From contig NC_014158.1 in NCBI RefSeq assembly GCF_000092225.1, positions 4,092,001 through 4,156,000 of the forward strand: DNA of 64,000 nucleotides. The letters are read 5' to 3'. This document shows, piece by piece, positions 18,801 through 30,264 of this stretch (the stretch's first letter is position 1; each line of letters opens with the position of its first letter). The DNA is from Tsukamurella paurometabola DSM 20162. Lineage in GTDB: Bacteria; Actinomycetota; Actinomycetes; Mycobacteriales; Mycobacteriaceae. The translations under genes were made by a program, and so were the position numbers. Below the pieces are notes generated by a model, which saw only the letters and a program-made list of their open reading frames with translations, searched no databases and was not told the DNA's origin.

Positions 18801-21800
18801 CCCGGCATGCCGACGGGCACGGGCCGCAGCAGCTCGTCGAGCACCAGCAGGCCCTGTCCACGCACGGGCGGCCCGATCGGAACGCGCCCGTCACCGGACA
18901 ATGCGTCCGAGATGGCGGTCATGATGGTGGTCTCGGTGGGGCCGTATCCGTTGTGCAGGCGGCGGCCCGCACTCCACTTCGCGGCGAGGCCGGGGTTGAT
19001 CGCCTCTCCGCCGGAGAGTACGTGGGTCCACTCGGGCACCGCCTCGGGTGCGAGTGTCGCCAGCGTGGAGGGCGTGAGGAAGCCGTGAGTCACGCCGTTG
19101 TCGGCGATGATCCGTTCCAGTTCCCGGCCGCCGGTGATAGCGGGCGGCACGATCACCAGCGGCGCACCCACACGCAGGGCCAGCAGGTGCTCGAGCACGG
19201 TGGCGTCGAAGGCGGTGGAGGCGAAGGCCATCACGCGGGTACCGGTGCCGGTCTGCAACCGCACGTGCAGTTCCTCGGCGAAGTTCTCCAGGCCGCGGTG
19301 GGTGACCACGGTGCCCTTGGGCTGCCCGGTGGAGCCGGACGTGTAGATCACGTAGGCGGCGTCGTCGAGGCCGGGCACGATCTGCGGGTCGTAGCCCGGG
19401 CCGTGCTCGTCCAGGCGATCCATCGCAACCCAGGACAGGCCCGGTGCGCCGCCGGAGGCGGTGACGCCGACCCGGGCGCGGATGTCGTCGGCGATGTAGT
19501 CGCGACGCTCCTTGGGGTACTTGGGATCCACCGGTGCCACCGCCGCACCGGCCAGGGCGATGCCCCAGAAGGCGATCACCGAATCGGCGGACCGCGGTAG
19601 GTCGGTGAGCACCGCCTCGCCCGGGCGTGACCCGGCAGCCACCACCGCCGCGGCCACGGTGCGGGCCTGCGAGTACAGCTCACGGTAGGTCAGGGTGCGA
19701 TCGCCGTCGATCACCGCAGGACGATCGGAGAAGGTCCGCGCAGCCTCGCGCATGAGCTGCCCGAGCGGCGTGCGGAAGTCCGCCTCGACCCCGCGGACCG
19801 GGGTCAGCTCCGCGAGCCGGGACTCGGACATCACGGGCAACTCGGCGATGGTCAGCTCGGGGTCGCGGCCGACGGCGTGCAGCACCGAGACGAGCGCGTC
19901 GAGGATCGACTCGGCCTGCTCGGCCCGGTACAGCTCCGAGGCGTAGCGCAGCTCGATGGTGCCATCACCGGCGAGCGTGACCTCGAGGTCGAAGCGTGCG
20001 ATCGGGACGTCGACCGGTGCCACCTCGACGTCGATACCGGCCATAGGGAAGTGCTGGGCGTCGAACGGCCGCTGGTTGAGCATCACCTGGAAGATCGGGT
20101 GTCGTCCGGCGGCGCGCGGCGGGTCGACCAGTTCGAGCACCGACTCGAACGGCAGGTCCGAATGATCCAACGCCGCAAGGTCGCCGCGGCTGACCTCCCC
20201 CAAGTGCTGGGAGAACGTGGCGTTCTGCGGGGTCCGAGTACGCAGCGGGATCGAGTTGACGAACATGCCGACGAGGCCGTCGAGTTCCGCCTCGCCGCGG
20301 CCCGCGACCGCAGTACCGATCACCAGGTCCTCCTGGCCGGACAGGCGCGTGATCGCGGCGGCGAGTGCCGCGTGGACCACGATGAACGGGGTGGTCACGT
20401 GCGCGCGGGCGAGTCCGGCGACACCGGCCCAGACCTCGGGCGCGACGCGGGTGCCGATCGACCTGGCGCCGGAGACCACGCCGCCGGAACGCGGCACCGC
20501 GGCGGGCGGGACCGATTCGGCGGGCAACCCGGCGAGGGTCTGCGCCCAGAAGGCGTCGAGGGTCTCGCGCGGGGCGCCGGTGAGCCGTCGTTTGTAGGAG
20601 CGAGCGTGCTCGGTGTAGGTGCGCGGGAGCGGTGCGAAGCGCGGTGTCTTGCCCTGCGTGCGCACCGCGTAGGCGGAAGCGAGATCGCCGGCGAGCGGCA
20701 TCATCGACCAGCCGTCGGCGGCGATGTGGTGGATCACGAGCACCAGCACCTGATGCTTGGCGTCCACCTTGTAGAGGCGTGCACGAATCGGCACATCGGC
20801 GGCCAGATCGAAAGGCTCACCGGCGTATTTGACGGACGCCGCGGTGAGATCGGCCTCGGTCACCTCGCGCTCGGTGAAGGGCACCAGGTTGGGCCCGGCG
20901 GGCAGCACCTGGACCTCGGGTTCGCCGGCGGTAGGACCGTTGCGGTACACCGTCCGCAGCGGAGTGTGCCGGGCCACCACGTCGCCGAGTGCCGCGCGCA
21001 TCGCTGAGACGTCGACATCGCCGCGCAGGTGCAGAGCGACCGGGATGTGGTACGAGCCATCGGGACTCACCCGGTTACGTACCCACATCTGATGCTGCGC
21101 CGGGAGCAGGTCGGCGGCCTCTTCGGCACGGTCCTCGGTGGTCGGATCGGCGTGGATGATGTCCTCGGGCTCCGGCGCGGGCGCGGGGGCGCCACCGATC
21201 GCAGCCGCGAGCCCCTCCACCGTCGGGTGCGCGAAGACGGTGGCCACGCTGACCCGATTGCCCGTGGCGGAGCCGATGCGCGCCGCGATGCGGGTGGCGG
21301 ACAGCGAGTTGCCACCGAGGTCGAACAGTGTCGTGGTGACGTTGAGCTTGTCCTTGTCGACTCCGGGGATCACCTCGGCGAAGGCCTCGGCCACCAGCTT
21401 CTCGGCGTCGGTCTTCGGCACCCGGCCGGCCGTGACGGCGGCGATATTGCGCTCCGGCTGCGGCAGCCTCTTGTAGTCGACCTTGCCGTTCACGGTGAGC
21501 GGGAACTCGTCGAGCACGATGATGTGCGCCGGGACCATGTAGGCCGGGAGTTCATCCGAGATCGCCGCAGTGATGGTCGCCGCGGGTGCGGTACCGGTGA
21601 CATAGCTGACGAGTTCGGCGGTGGCGGTGTCGTCGCCGTGCACCACGGTGATCGCGCGCTCGGTGCCGCCCACCCGCATCACCGCGGCGTCGATCTCACC
21701 GAGTTCGATGCGGAAGCCGCGGAGCTTGACCTGGGAATCGATGCGGCCCAGGAATTCCAGCGTCCCGGATTCGGTCCAGCGCACCACGTCGCCGGTGCGG

Positions 21801-24256
21801 TACATGCGGACGCCGTCGCCCTCGAACGGATTCGCCACGAATCGTTCGGCGGTGAGCACCGGATTGCCATGGTAGCCGCGGGCTATGCCGGGGCCGGAGA
21901 TGTACAGCTCGCCGGCGACGCCGGTCGCCGTCGGACGCAGGGAGGAATCCAGCACGTACAGCCGGGTCCCGGGAATCGGGCCGCCGAGTCGGACCGGTTC
22001 GCCGGCGGCCAGTTCGCCGAGGGTGACCGCGATGGTGGTCTCGGTCGGACCGTACACGTTGACCAGGGTGCGACCGGGCGCCCACGCGTCGACCAGGGCC
22101 TGCGGCACCGTATCGCCGCCCACTCCGAGCGACGTGAGCTCGGGCAGATCGGCCGGATCCAGAGTCGCGACCGCGGCGGGGGTGATGAAGCCACCGTTGA
22201 CCTTCTCCCGTGCGAGCACCTCGGTGAGCTCGTCGCCGCCGTAGACGTCCGGCGGCACCACCACGAGGGTGGAGCGACTGTCCACGGCCATGAGCAGTTC
22301 GAGAACGGAGGCGTCGAAACCGGGAGAGACGAAGTGCATGACCCGCGCACCGTCGGGCAGGCCGTGCGAGCGGACCAGCTCGGCTGCCAGACTGGAGAGC
22401 CCGCTGTGGGTGACGCTGACGCCCTTGGGGCGGCCGGTGGAGCCGGAGGTGAAGATCACGTACGCCGGTGTGTCCAGCGCGATGTCGGGCCAGTCCGAGC
22501 CACCGGTGTCGGCATGGGCACCGGGCCCCCATACGCGCGCCAGATCGGCCGGCGTCAGGGTAGCGACCGGTGCCGCCGCCTCGCTGATGTGCTCGGCTCG
22601 CTCCGCGGGCAGCTTGGGATCGATCGGCACGAACGCCGCCCCGGTCTTGGTCACCGCCCACACCGCGATGACGGACTCCAGCGAGCGCGGGATACGCAGG
22701 GCCACGCGCTCTTCGGGTCTCGCGCCGATGGAGATCAGGTGGCGGGCGAGCCGGTCGCTGTACTGGTCGAGTTCGGCATAGGTGATGCTGCGGTCACCGT
22801 CCACGACCGCCACCCGGGCCGGCTCGGCCGCGGCGGCGCGGCGGAGCAACTCGGGCATCGGAACCGAGGGTCCGGCGGCTGCGGGGGCGCCGTCCACGGC
22901 ACCGGCCAGCCGCATCCAGTCGGCGCGCTCGGCATCGGTCGCCACGTCGAGTTCGGACAGCGGGGTCTGGCCGGCCGCGGCGGCGAACCGGTCCAGGTAC
23001 TCCATGAACCGGGCGTGGTGGGCGGCGAGCTCCTGCGCGGTGTAGGTCGCAGGGTTCGCCTCCATGTCGATCCGGACGGCGCCCTGCTCGGATTCGTAGA
23101 CGGTGGCCGCGACATCCTCCGCGGGTCCGGAGGTGAGCAGATTGAGTTTGCCCTCGGTCTCGCCCAAGGTGATGGCGGTCGAGAACATCATGATGTTGAT
23201 GGTGTCGCCGAACGTCGAACCGACCACGCCCTCACGGAGCGTGGGTGCCTCCATGCGGGCCGCCGGGTACAGCTGGTGGCGGAGGCCGTTGCGCAGGTCC
23301 AGACCGGTGCCATCGACCACGTCGGACACGGTGGCGCCCTTGCCGACCCGAACCGGGACCGGTAGCACGTTCGCGGTCATGCCCGTCGATCCGCGCAGCA
23401 CGGCGGTGGTGCGGGCGGCGACCGGCACCGCGATCGACAGCTCGTCACGGCCCGCGATCGCGGCGACGTACGCGCCGAACGCGGCGATGACCAGACCCGA
23501 CCGATTGGTCCCGAGCCGCTCGGCTCCGGCATCGAGGCGAGCGCCCATCTCGTGGCTGGACTCACCGTTATGACGCAGGTTCAGAGGCGATGGGCCCGAG
23601 ATTCGGCGGCCGAGCCCGGCGGCCTCCGGGAGGGTGGGGACGATTCCGGACCAGTACTGGGCATCCCCCTCGGCGCGGGCGGACTGGAAGTACTTCTCCT
23701 CGGCGGCGACGAAGCCCTCGGGGGCCAGCGGCTTCGGCTTGAGTGCGGGTGCGTCCTCACCGGTGACCAGCGCGGTGTACAGCTCGGCGACGCGACGCTG
23801 CAGAGTGGAGGCTCCGTACCCGTCGATCACGGCGTGGTGGGCCCGGGCGTACCAGAACCAGCGATCCTCGGAGACTTCGATGAGCCGGTTGACGATCAGC
23901 GCGTCCGCGGCCAGATCGAGCGGCCGTGCGTATTCGGCACGCATCCACTCGACGGCGGCCGCGACCCGCTCCTCCTCGGGCAGGTCGGCGAGGCCGATGT
24001 CGATCACCTCGGCGCCGGCATCGATGCTGCGGTCGATGCGCTGTACCGGAGCGCCGGAGTCGTCGACGTCGATGCGGACGTAGGGCGAGACGAACTCGTC
24101 ACTGGCGGCACGGGTGGCGGCACGCATCTTCTCGACGTCGAGCGCACCCTCGAAGTCCACGTACTGGGCGACGGCGTAGGAGACGTCCGGCGACATCTGC
24201 TGGCTCAGCCACATCCCGTATTGGGCCCCGGTCAGGGAGTGCACCGCGTGCTCCAC
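12896..24256 (-). CDS. Three-module NRPS with thioesterase fused to a DrrA-type ABC ATPase
   Basis: This 3786-residue protein reads C1 (HHAVIDG near 140), A1 (FTSGSTG near 604), T1 (GGNSL near 982), C2 (HHIAADG near 1178), A2 (YTSGSTG near 1643), T2 (near 2020), C3 (HHIAADG near 2213), A3 (YTSGSTG near 2684), T3 (GGTSL near 3129), thioesterase (GWSLG near 3279, late His in ATHNQ). From about 3460 to the end follows a complete ABC ATPase: Walker A GPNGAGKT near 3503, signature YSGGM near 3603, Walker [13 protein letters not shown] near 3623, and a DrrA-like C-terminus [10 protein letters not shown]1 and the thioesterase resemble EntF. There are no epimerase or methylation domains. By visual alignment with GrsA the A-domain pocket residues are DALFGGVIAK, DALFLGGIMK and DALFSGAIAK; substrates are not predicted with confidence. 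The GTG at 24256 is chosen because AGGAG lies six bases upstream. It makes a short acylated or capped peptide and probably energises its export with the coupled permease. Confidence 0.95.
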   Translation of the reverse strand: MEHAVHSLTGAQYGMWLSQQMSPDVSYAVAQYVDFEGALDVEKMRAATRAASDEFVSPYVRIDVDDSGAPVQRIDRSIDAGAEVIDIGLADLPEEERVAAAVEWMRAEYARPLDLAADALIVNRLIEVSEDRWFWYARAHHAVIDGYGASTLQRRVAELYTALVTGEDAPALKPKPLAPEGFVAAEEKYFQSARAEGDAQYWSGIVPTLPEAAGLGRRISGPSPLNLRHNGESSHEMGARLDAGAERLGTNRSGLVIAAFGAYVAAIAGRDELSIAVPVAARTTAVLRGSTGMTANVLPVPVRVGKGATVSDVVDGTGLDLRNGLRHQLYPAARMEAPTLREGVVGSTFGDTINIMMFSTAITLGETEGKLNLLTSGPAEDVAATVYESEQGAVRIDMEANPATYTAQELAAHHARFMEYLDRFAAAAGQTPLSELDVATDAERADWMRLAGAVDGAPAAAGPSVPMPELLRRAAAAEPARVAVVDGDRSITYAELDQYSDRLARHLISIGARPEERVALRIPRSLESVIAVWAVTKTGAAFVPIDPKLPAERAEHISEAAAPVATLTPADLARVWGPGAHADTGGSDWPDIALDTPAYVIFTSGSTGRPKGVSVTHSGLSSLAAELVRSHGLPDGARVMHFVSPGFDASVLELLMAVDSRSTLVVVPPDVYGGDELTEVLAREKVNGGFITPAAVATLDPADLPELTSLGVGGDTVPQALVDAWAPGRTLVNVYGPTETTIAVTLGELAAGEPVRLGGPIPGTRLYVLDSSLRPTATGVAGELYISGPGIARGYHGNPVLTAERFVANPFEGDGVRMYRTGDVVRWTESGTLEFLGRIDSQVKLRGFRIELGEIDAAVMRVGGTERAITVVHGDDTATAELVSYVTGTAPAATITAAISDELPAYMVPAHIIVLDEFPLTVNGKVDYKRLPQPERNIAAVTAGRVPKTDAEKLVAEAFAEVIPGVDKDKLNVTTTLFDLGGNSLSATRIAARIGSATGNRVSVATVFAHPTVEGLAAAIGGAPAPAPEPEDIIHADPTTEDRAEEAADLLPAQHQMWVRNRVSPDGSYHIPVALHLRGDVDVSAMRAALGDVVARHTPLRTVYRNGPTAGEPEVQVLPAGPNLVPFTEREVTEADLTAASVKYAGEPFDLAADVPIRARLYKVDAKHQVLVLVIHHIAADGWSMMPLAGDLASAYAVRTQGKTPRFAPLPRTYTEHARSYKRRLTGAPRETLDAFWAQTLAGLPAESVPPAAVPRSGGVVSGARSIGTRVAPEVWAGVAGLARAHVTTPFIVVHAALAAAITRLSGQEDLVIGTAVAGRGEAELDGLVGMFVNSIPLRTRTPQNATFSQHLGEVSRGDLAALDHSDLPFESVLELVDPPRAAGRHPIFQVMLNQRPFDAQHFPMAGIDVEVAPVDVPIARFDLEVTLAGDGTIELRYASELYRAEQAESILDALVSVLHAVGRDPELTIAELPVMSESRLAELTPVRGVEADFRTPLGQLMREAARTFSDRPAVIDGDRTLTYRELYSQARTVAAAVVAAGSRPGEAVLTDLPRSADSVIAFWGIALAGAAVAPVDPKYPKERRDYIADDIRARVGVTASGGAPGLSWVAMDRLDEHGPGYDPQIVPGLDDAAYVIYTSGSTGQPKGTVVTHRGLENFAEELHVRLQTGTGTRVMAFASTAFDATVLEHLLALRVGAPLVIVPPAITGGRELERIIADNGVTHGFLTPSTLATLAPEAVPEWTHVLSGGEAINPGLAAKWSAGRRLHNGYGPTETTIMTAISDALSGDGRVPIGPPVRGQGLLVLDELLRPVPVGMPGELYVAGPQLARGYHRRPELTASRFVANPYGAPGSRMYRTGDVVRWSRSESGELVVEFVGRNDFQVKIRGIRIELGEIDSTIGTMPGVDFVTTQVLPGPDGESALVAYVKGGNIDPAAVRAYVRTRLPAFMVPAAVMMIDAVPMGSTGKLDKSALPEPRFGGTGDAAATPTTPGESRVVAAFRKVLSNEHIGVEDDFFDLGGNSLSANELVGLLGNGIEVRTVFDLRTPSAIAAALTGDPDSIIQLSALEDQGLRRVQRGDRMPLSSAQERMWLQNKIDPGPTYNIGAAFFAARPVDKRILDEALRDVLARHESLRTRYPSGVEGPYQEILAADDPVVRSFSAEQGTAASTVSNQRDAIAEFVARPFVLNRDLPIRLLTAPTGIGSILSIAVHHIAADGASVVPLTRDLMAAYLARTAGTAPQWEELPLQYADYAVWQRGQADKDAGAVDYFAERLRGIPEESSFPADGPRPTVGSTDAGEVAVVLPSAQRDALAEFAGRRGVSVFMVLHAALVALLHRVNGSDDVVVGTPVIGRTDRRLRDVVGMFVNTVALRTAVKSEEPFSALVDRIRGGDLDDLVHATAPFERVIEAVAPPRSRDRHPLFQVVLSHQNLGDPLSVISTDGAGMFDLEPLDLAAATTTFDATFEVREVEEGLRLNLRYRTDLYTHGTAEGIVKRLARLMTEGIASPGTPVADLPVLLPEEEEAFLRASSSVEPHTMADILARAVRQRPGDPALRDGVVRYTYSELDSAVTALANRLAGLGVGSGTRVAVSIPRSAASVVAFWAVARIGAVYVPIDPSYPAERIRYILDDAKPSMGLTVREVVGELPKEIDWVLVDPGASRVQRPPVEVDPVHVDDPAYVIYTSGSTGRPKGVVVPHRGLAAMADTLVRQHAVGNGARVLHFASPSFDASILELLLATWSRAELVIAPTTLYGGSDLGDFLAENEVTHAFITPAALATIPDRDLPLLEALSVGGDVLQSELARRWSDGRILINAYGPTEVTIAATMGPVDAENVSIGSAVTDAQLMICDERLNLVPPGAVGELYVAGPGVAHGYLDRPELTASRFVANPYSDAEGYKRMYRTGDLVRWRASDSGEPVLEFVGRSDDQLKVRGFRVEPGEVATAVESHPSVRQAVVVVDRGDGSLHAQAAARLVAYYVADGVLPAEQVRAHITDRLPRHMIPSVLVQIDRVPVTAHGKTDLKALPPVVSEPVKVVESEVDTPVEPAGPVQFVAPTVPQVVEPPRAPRVTAPARPAVPTAPRGITAPVRQDSADTSLPAASAHMESAVAEVLSDVLGVPSLGLDDDFFTVGGTSLQAAIAVDRLRERFGAEEASIRWFFEDATVRALAARIAGNPGAAPTTAVITGVAADSDTAITDPILPLRAGTPGIDPLYCVHPAVGLAWNYLGLSAELDPSIPIIGLQAPGISHPMPPADSIKELARNYVRSIRATRPHGPYNLLGWSLGGLIAHEMAVELRGLGEKVNLALMDAYPLSEYRGPREEMTIASLLREFVGLDIDDGTEISTDEALDLLAGAGGPARELSRGQMERLYSNYRHNVSLGYSHVPREYDGNILVFRATHQPTGGLIPQLWRPYVTGLVQVHDIEATHNQLGSAPAIDEVARTMNVFLTGNYTPAAKANAASFDDLEPLVSVRGLARTYGRGKNVVHALDGVDLDIAPGSVHALLGPNGAGKTTTVKIIATLLEPTAGSVTIDGVDALADPRKARSIIGLSGQYSAVDENLTGRENLEMFARLYGFDKASAKARANELLSQFRLTQAADRRSGTYSGGMRRRLDLAGAIIARPRLVVLDEPTTGLDPRSRKDVWDVIARLSKEDGIAVLLTTQYLDEAELLADLVTIIDQGKIIRSGTVPELKAAAAADLIQIGLRERDRATAWPILARHAIDGTAVREASGLCAIRVADGQQKIVAVLGDLRDVGVIADSAMVREATLDDVFFALTGEDATQTIEEKN

Positions 24257-24290
24257 CAAGCTCTCCTATTGTCGCGTCGCAAAACCTCAA

Positions 24291-24306
24291 GCTTGCAATC
24301 GCAAGC
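24291..24306. promoter_or_regulatory. 6-4-6 inverted repeat at the NRPS promoter
   Basis: GCTTGC-AATC-GCAAGC is a perfect palindrome located just downstream of the predicted -10 element of the NRPS promoter, where a bound repressor would block the start of transcription. The cognate regulator is not in the neighbourhood. Confidence 0.4.
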
Positions 24307-24336
24307 AGTGTAGGGAGCGGTGCGGCGGATTCGCAA
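24307..24336 (-). promoter_or_regulatory. Predicted promoter of the NRPS operon
   Basis: On the minus strand a -35-like TTGCGA (24336-24331) and a -10-like TACACT (24312-24307) are separated by 18 bases, each matching 4 of 6 sigma-70 consensus positions. The predicted transcript begins near 24300, leaving a leader of about 45 bases before GTG 24256. No IdeR box was seen between here and leuA. Confidence 0.4.
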
Positions 24337-24642
24337 CATTCAAAACCGTGGTTACTTTCATCGCGCGTTGTGCGGAACCCGCCTGGTCACTAGGCGTGTA
24401 GTTTGACAAAGTTTAGTTCTAGATAAGTGGCCTGGCGTTTCTCCCGCAAATTCGGTCGATTCGGGCGCACCAATTGATTGAGATCGCGAATATCGCCGCC
24501 TCGAAATCGCGTACCGCCGGTAGATCATGTTCTAGATCACAGTCGTTGTCACCGACTCTTCATCGGCGCGTCATCGCCGCTTCGTACCTGCGATCCGAGC
24601 ACCGGCACCACCCGCCGATCAACGGTGCGTTATGGTGACACC
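24337..24642. other. Intergenic region between NRPS promoter and leuA leader
   Basis: Just over 300 bases separate the divergent NRPS promoter from the leuA leader. The stretch is relatively AT-rich around 24395-24480 (TTGACAAAGTTTAGTTCTAG and nearby), which suggests further promoter or regulator sites, but no gene or clear repeat is seen. A short open frame from 24478 only overlaps the leader and is not convincing. Confidence 0.5.
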
Positions 24643-24684
24643 GTGCAGCGGACCCTCCTCCTCGGTTGCCGCGGCGGGGCCTGA
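24643..24684 (+). CDS. leuA leader peptide with three consecutive Leu codons
   Basis: A 13-codon frame, GTG CAG CGG ACC CTC CTC CTC and onward to TGA, encodes VQRTLLLGCRGGA. A TATGGT -10-like element at 24631-24636 places the transcript start at about the GTG, so it may be leaderless. Ribosome stalling on the CTC triplet at low leucyl-tRNA would report leucine supply to leuA 120 bases downstream. Leucine-rich leaders before leuA are known in actinobacteria; this one is identified by sequence only. Confidence 0.6.
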   Translation: MQRTLLLGCRGGA

Positions 24685-26676
<1,992 letters not shown>

Positions 26677-26683
26677 GGTGCTC

Positions 26684-26718
26684 CGCGATGGGTGAGGATG
26701 TCACTCTCACCCATCGCG
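26684..26718. terminator. Perfect 13-base hairpin between leuA and an EamA gene
   Basis: CGCGATGGGTGAG (26684-26696) pairs with CTCACCCATCGCG (26706-26718) around a 9-base loop. It lies between two convergent genes, and its right arm contains the stop codon of the EamA gene. It likely terminates both transcripts. Confidence 0.75.
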
Positions 26719-27669
26719 GGTTGCCCGCGTTCGCGCCGACGTCGGGCGAACAGTACGGGTGCGGACAGCGAGGACGGCACAAGCGATCACGGCCAAGCCG
26801 CCGATGATCGTGGACCAGCCGATGTGCTCGCCTAGAAGCAGAGCCGCCCAGGCGATCCCGAAGACGGGTTGTGCCAGCTGGACCTGGCTGACGGTGGTCA
26901 TGGGGCCGATCGCGAGGCCCCGATACCAGGCGAAGAAGCCGAGGTACATGCTCACTACGCCGAGGTAGACGAAGGCCAGCCAACCGTTCGCAGTCGAGTG
27001 CAGCCCGCCCCGGGCGCTGCATGCCGTGAGTACCAGCATCACCGGGAAAGCGACGATCAAGGCCCACGAAATCGTCTGCCAGGCACCGAGTTCCCGCGAC
27101 AACAAGCCCCCTTCCGCGTAGCCGACGGCCGCGGCCACGACGGCACCGAAGAGCAGCAGGTCAGACAGTTGGAGCGAGCCGATCCCGCCGCCCTGTATCA
27201 CCGCGAAGGCGACCGCGGCCAGCGCTCCTGCTACAGCCGCTAGCCAGAAGCGCAGAGGTGGGCGCTCACCGCCCCGCCGGACCGCGACCACGGCCGTCGC
27301 CACAGGGAGCAATGCGATCACCACGGCGCCGTGCGAGGCCGTGGCCGAGGTGAGGGCGAACGAGGTGAGCACCGGAAAGCCGATCACCACCCCCGAGGCC
27401 ACCAGCGCGACCCTGATCCATTGCGTGCCGCGCGGCAGGGCCTGCCGGGTGATGATCAGGGCGAAGCCGGCGAGGGCCGCCGCCACCACGGCGCGACCGG
27501 CCCCGACGAACAGCGGCGGAAGCCCGCCGCCTGCGACCGCGACGCGGGTGAGCGGGATCGAGAAGGAGAAGGCGATCACGCCGACCAGGCCCCACAGCAG
27601 CCCGCCGGACGCTGGCGACGGCGGTATCGGTCGGTACCCGATGAGAGTAGCGCTATCCTGTTGACTCAT
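26707..27669 (-). CDS. EamA/DMT-family transporter
   Basis: This 320-residue protein has ten hydrophobic helices in the two tandem EamA repeats of drug/metabolite transporters. The C-terminal repeat contains PVFGIAWAALLLGEHIGWSTIIGG, the usual signature of the family. Members export amino acids, purines or drugs. The correct start is the ATG at 27669 (MSQQDS), whose bases overlap the start codon of the MocR regulator on the opposite strand; the longer upstream frame is antisense to that regulator. The regulator is probably its controller. Confidence 0.88.
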   Translation of the reverse strand: MSQQDSATLIGYRPIPPSPASGGLLWGLVGVIAFSFSIPLTRVAVAGGGLPPLFVGAGRAVVAAALAGFALIITRQALPRGTQWIRVALVASGVVIGFPVLTSFALTSATASHGAVVIALLPVATAVVAVRRGGERPPLRFWLAAVAGALAAVAFAVIQGGGIGSLQLSDLLLFGAVVAAAVGYAEGGLLSRELGAWQTISWALIVAFPVMLVLTACSARGGLHSTANGWLAFVYLGVVSMYLGFFAWYRGLAIGPMTTVSQVQLAQPVFGIAWAALLLGEHIGWSTIIGGLAVIACAVLAVRTRTVRPTSARTRATRDG

Positions 27670-27682
27670 GTCCAACGATAGC
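27652..27682. promoter_or_regulatory. Face-to-face leaderless promoters around overlapping start codons
   Basis: The start codons of the EamA gene (27669-27667, minus) and the MocR gene (27668-27670, plus) share two bases. The plus-strand -10-like TATCCT (27654-27659) lies inside the EamA gene, and the minus-strand -10-like TATCGT (27680-27675) inside the MocR gene. Both place the transcript start at about the start codon. An inverted repeat GCTATC (27652-27657) / GATAGC (27677-27682) with a 19-base centre frames the whole site and is a candidate MocR operator. Recognisable -35 elements are weak. Confidence 0.5.
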
Positions 27683-29074
27683 AGCGACGGCCGCTTGGCG
27701 ACGACGCTTCGCACCTGGATCGAGTCGGCACCGCCCGGTGCACAGCTCCCGTCCACCCGAAGCCTGGTGACGGCACACCAGGTCAGTCCCGTCACGGTGC
27801 AGCGCGCCCTGCGTACACTCAGCGCGCAAGGACTGATCGAATCTCGACCCGGTGTAGGAACTTTCGTGCGCAGAGAGCGAGCTACCCGGCCTGTCGATTT
27901 CGGTTGGCAGACCGCGGCACTCGGCGTACAGGGGCGGCGCACACCTGGTACGCCCACCGCGCTCCGGCCGAACGACGGCGACGCCATCGCCCTTCAGTCG
28001 GGATACCCCGCTCGCGAACTGCTACCCGAACGACTCGTGCGTACTGCCTTCGCCCGAGCGGCGCGCAATGAGGCCTTGCTCGATCGCACGCCCAGCGCGG
28101 GGATCGACGGATTGCGCTCCTGGTTCGCCACCGAATTGCAGTCGCTCACACCCGCCCGAGCGGCGCCCGCGGTGGCCCGTGACGTGGTGGTGACTCCCGG
28201 CAGCCAGGGCGGCCTCCTCACAGCCTTCCGCGCCCTCGTCGGCGCGGGCCGGCCGCTCCTGATGGAGTCGCCCACCTATTGGGGCGCCATCTTGGCGGCC
28301 GAGAGCGCCGCTGTCGACGTGATTCCGGTTCCCAGCGGACCCGACGGCCCTGACCCCGACGTGGTCGAGCGCATCCTCGCCGAGACCGGGGCTCGCGCCT
28401 TCTACGCGCAGCCCGCCTTCGCCAGCCCGACCGGCGCGGTGTGGAGTACCGAACGGTCGGAACGCATCCTGGACGCGGTACGCGCCGCCGGGGCATTCCT
28501 CATCGAGGACGACTACGCCCGGGATTTCGGGATCGACGCGGAGCCGACGCCGCTGGCCGCCCGCGATGATTCCGGTCATGTCGTGTACATCCGGTCGCTG
28601 AGCAAATCGGTAGCGCCGGCGGTCAGGGTGGCGGCGATCATCGCGCGAGGCCCTGCCCGCGACCGGATCCTGGCCGATATCCAGGCCGACGCGATGTACA
28701 CGAGCGGCGTTCTGCAAACCGTGGCACTCGATGTGATCACGCAGCCTGCGTGGCGCACTCATGTCCGGCGGCTAGGGCGACAACTCGGCGAGCGCCGAGA
28801 CCTCTTGCTGCGCTCCCTCCGCGACCACGCACCGTCGGTCACGGTGAACCGGGTGCCACGCGGCGGGCTCGCCCTCTGGGCACGACTGCCCGACGACGTG
28901 GACCTGGCTGCTCTCGTGGACGAGTGCCGGCGGAACGGGCTCATCGTGGGTTCCGGCGACGAATGGTTCCCCGCCGAACCCACGGGGAATCATCTGCGGC
29001 TGGCGTACGCCGGACCTGAGCCCTCCCGGTTCGAGGAGGCGGCGAAGATCCTGGGGGCCGCCCTCACCCGGTGA
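27668..29074 (+). CDS. MocR/PtsJ-type GntR regulator with aminotransferase domain
   Basis: This 468-residue protein starts with a GntR winged helix (residues 8-75, with QLPSTRSLVTAHQVSPVTVQRALRTL and the wing GVGTFV). After a linker follows a class I aminotransferase fold (about 105-460). The PLP-binding lysine is in SLSKSVAPAVR (near residue 318) and the substrate-side acidic site is in IEDDYARDF. Such MocR proteins sense PLP or amino compounds and often control divergent transporters or PLP enzymes; here the divergent EamA transporter is the likely target. Its stop codon abuts the stop of the convergent flavohemoprotein gene without any gap. Confidence 0.93.
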   Translation: MSNDSSDGRLATTLRTWIESAPPGAQLPSTRSLVTAHQVSPVTVQRALRTLSAQGLIESRPGVGTFVRRERATRPVDFGWQTAALGVQGRRTPGTPTALRPNDGDAIALQSGYPARELLPERLVRTAFARAARNEALLDRTPSAGIDGLRSWFATELQSLTPARAAPAVARDVVVTPGSQGGLLTAFRALVGAGRPLLMESPTYWGAILAAESAAVDVIPVPSGPDGPDPDVVERILAETGARAFYAQPAFASPTGAVWSTERSERILDAVRAAGAFLIEDDYARDFGIDAEPTPLAARDDSGHVVYIRSLSKSVAPAVRVAAIIARGPARDRILADIQADAMYTSGVLQTVALDVITQPAWRTHVRRLGRQLGERRDLLLRSLRDHAPSVTVNRVPRGGLALWARLPDDVDLAALVDECRRNGLIVGSGDEWFPAEPTGNHLRLAYAGPEPSRFEEAAKILGAALTR

Positions 29075-30241
29075 TCACACCGTGGGAGTGAACGCTTCGA
29101 ACCACACCTGCTCGCGCGGTAATCCTCGTCGTTCCAACTGGTCTGCGAGCCCCGTCATGAACGGCATCGGACCGCACAGGTAGGCGTGGGTATCGGGCTC
29201 AACGGTCAGCGCCGAGACGTCGATGCGTCCGCGGTGCTCACCGTCAGAGAGCGGATACCGATCGGGAAGGCCGTCGTACCAGACGTGCAACGTGGCACCG
29301 GGAATCCGCTGCACCAGCTCGGACAGTTCGGTGCGGTGCGCGTGTGTCGCCCGCGTGCGGTCGGCGTGCGCCACCGTGACGCACCGCCCCTGCCCCTCCT
29401 CGGCGAGGTGGTACAGCATGCCGAGCACGGGCGTGATGCCGATTCCCGCGGAGGCGAGCACCAGCGGTACCGAAGGATCGCTGTCGAGCACGATGTCGCC
29501 GAAGGGAGGCGACACTGACAACCGCGTCCCCTCGAAGGCGTACTCGTGCAGGTGCGTCGAGACCTCTCCGTCTCGTCGAACCCCGATCCGCCAGCGACCG
29601 GTACCCGCCCCGGAAAGGCTGTACTGCCGAACCTGACGGGCTCCGTCCGGAAGTGGCACTGCTACCGAGATATATTGTCCGGGCGCGAATTCAGGGAGAG
29701 GAAAGCCGTCGGGGTCGGCCAGGACGAAGGCCACGGTATGCGGCGATTCCTGCCGGCGCTCGGCCACCTCGACCGTGCGCCACACCGACTCCGGCGCGAC
29801 CCCGGCACGGCGATACAGTCCGGCTTCGAGGGCGATCAGTTCCTCGGCCAGCTGCCAGTACAACGCGGTCCACGCCTGAGCCACCTCCGCGGTCACGGCC
29901 TCGCCGAGCACCTCGGCGATGGCCGCGAACAGGTGCTCGTACACCACCGGATACTGCTCCGGTGCCACACCGAGCGAAGCATGCTTGTTCGCGACCCGTT
30001 CGAGCAACGACGATGCATCGACCGAGTCATCGATGACTGCGGTGGCGTACATGGCGATCGACGCCGCCAGTGAGCGTTGTTGCGCACCGACCGCCTGATT
30101 ACCGCGATTGAACAGATCACGTTCCAGTTCCGGATGGGCGGTGAACAGGCGACGGTAGAAGTTCGGTGTGATCGTGTCGATCGCACCGCCCACGGCGGAC
30201 AGGGTGTCGCGAATGACGGCGCGGTGCGCTGCGGTGAGCAT
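29075..30241 (-). CDS. hmp: Flavohemoprotein (nitric oxide dioxygenase)
   Basis: This 388-residue enzyme converts NO to nitrate using O2 and NAD(P)H. The N-terminal globin (residues 1-140) has the distal Tyr of FYRRLF, the Gln in QQRSL and the proximal haem His in NKHASLG (near residue 86). The FAD domain shows RQYSLSGAG and the NAD domain LASAGIGITPVLGM and the C-terminal EAFTP. A dyad operator lies 30 bases upstream of the start, suggesting inducible expression. It is transcribed toward the MocR gene and the two stop codons form the palindrome TGATCA. Confidence 0.95.
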   Translation of the reverse strand: MLTAAHRAVIRDTLSAVGGAIDTITPNFYRRLFTAHPELERDLFNRGNQAVGAQQRSLAASIAMYATAVIDDSVDASSLLERVANKHASLGVAPEQYPVVYEHLFAAIAEVLGEAVTAEVAQAWTALYWQLAEELIALEAGLYRRAGVAPESVWRTVEVAERRQESPHTVAFVLADPDGFPLPEFAPGQYISVAVPLPDGARQVRQYSLSGAGTGRWRIGVRRDGEVSTHLHEYAFEGTRLSVSPPFGDIVLDSDPSVPLVLASAGIGITPVLGMLYHLAEEGQGRCVTVAHADRTRATHAHRTELSELVQRIPGATLHVWYDGLPDRYPLSDGEHRGRIDVSALTVEPDTHAYLCGPMPFMTGLADQLERRGLPREQVWFEAFTPTV

Positions 30242-30264
30242 GACGTTGGTCCTTCGGGCCGGGG

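Noticed and set aside
21029-23365. Second long plus-strand frame opposite the NRPS C1-A1 region
   Set aside because: Same reason: composition of an antisense shadow, no domain, no ribosome binding site.
24257-24640. IdeR boxes or iron regulation of the NRPS operon
   Set aside because: I looked for TTAGGTTAGG-type sites in the intergenic region and found none; the siderophore idea therefore has no regulatory support here.
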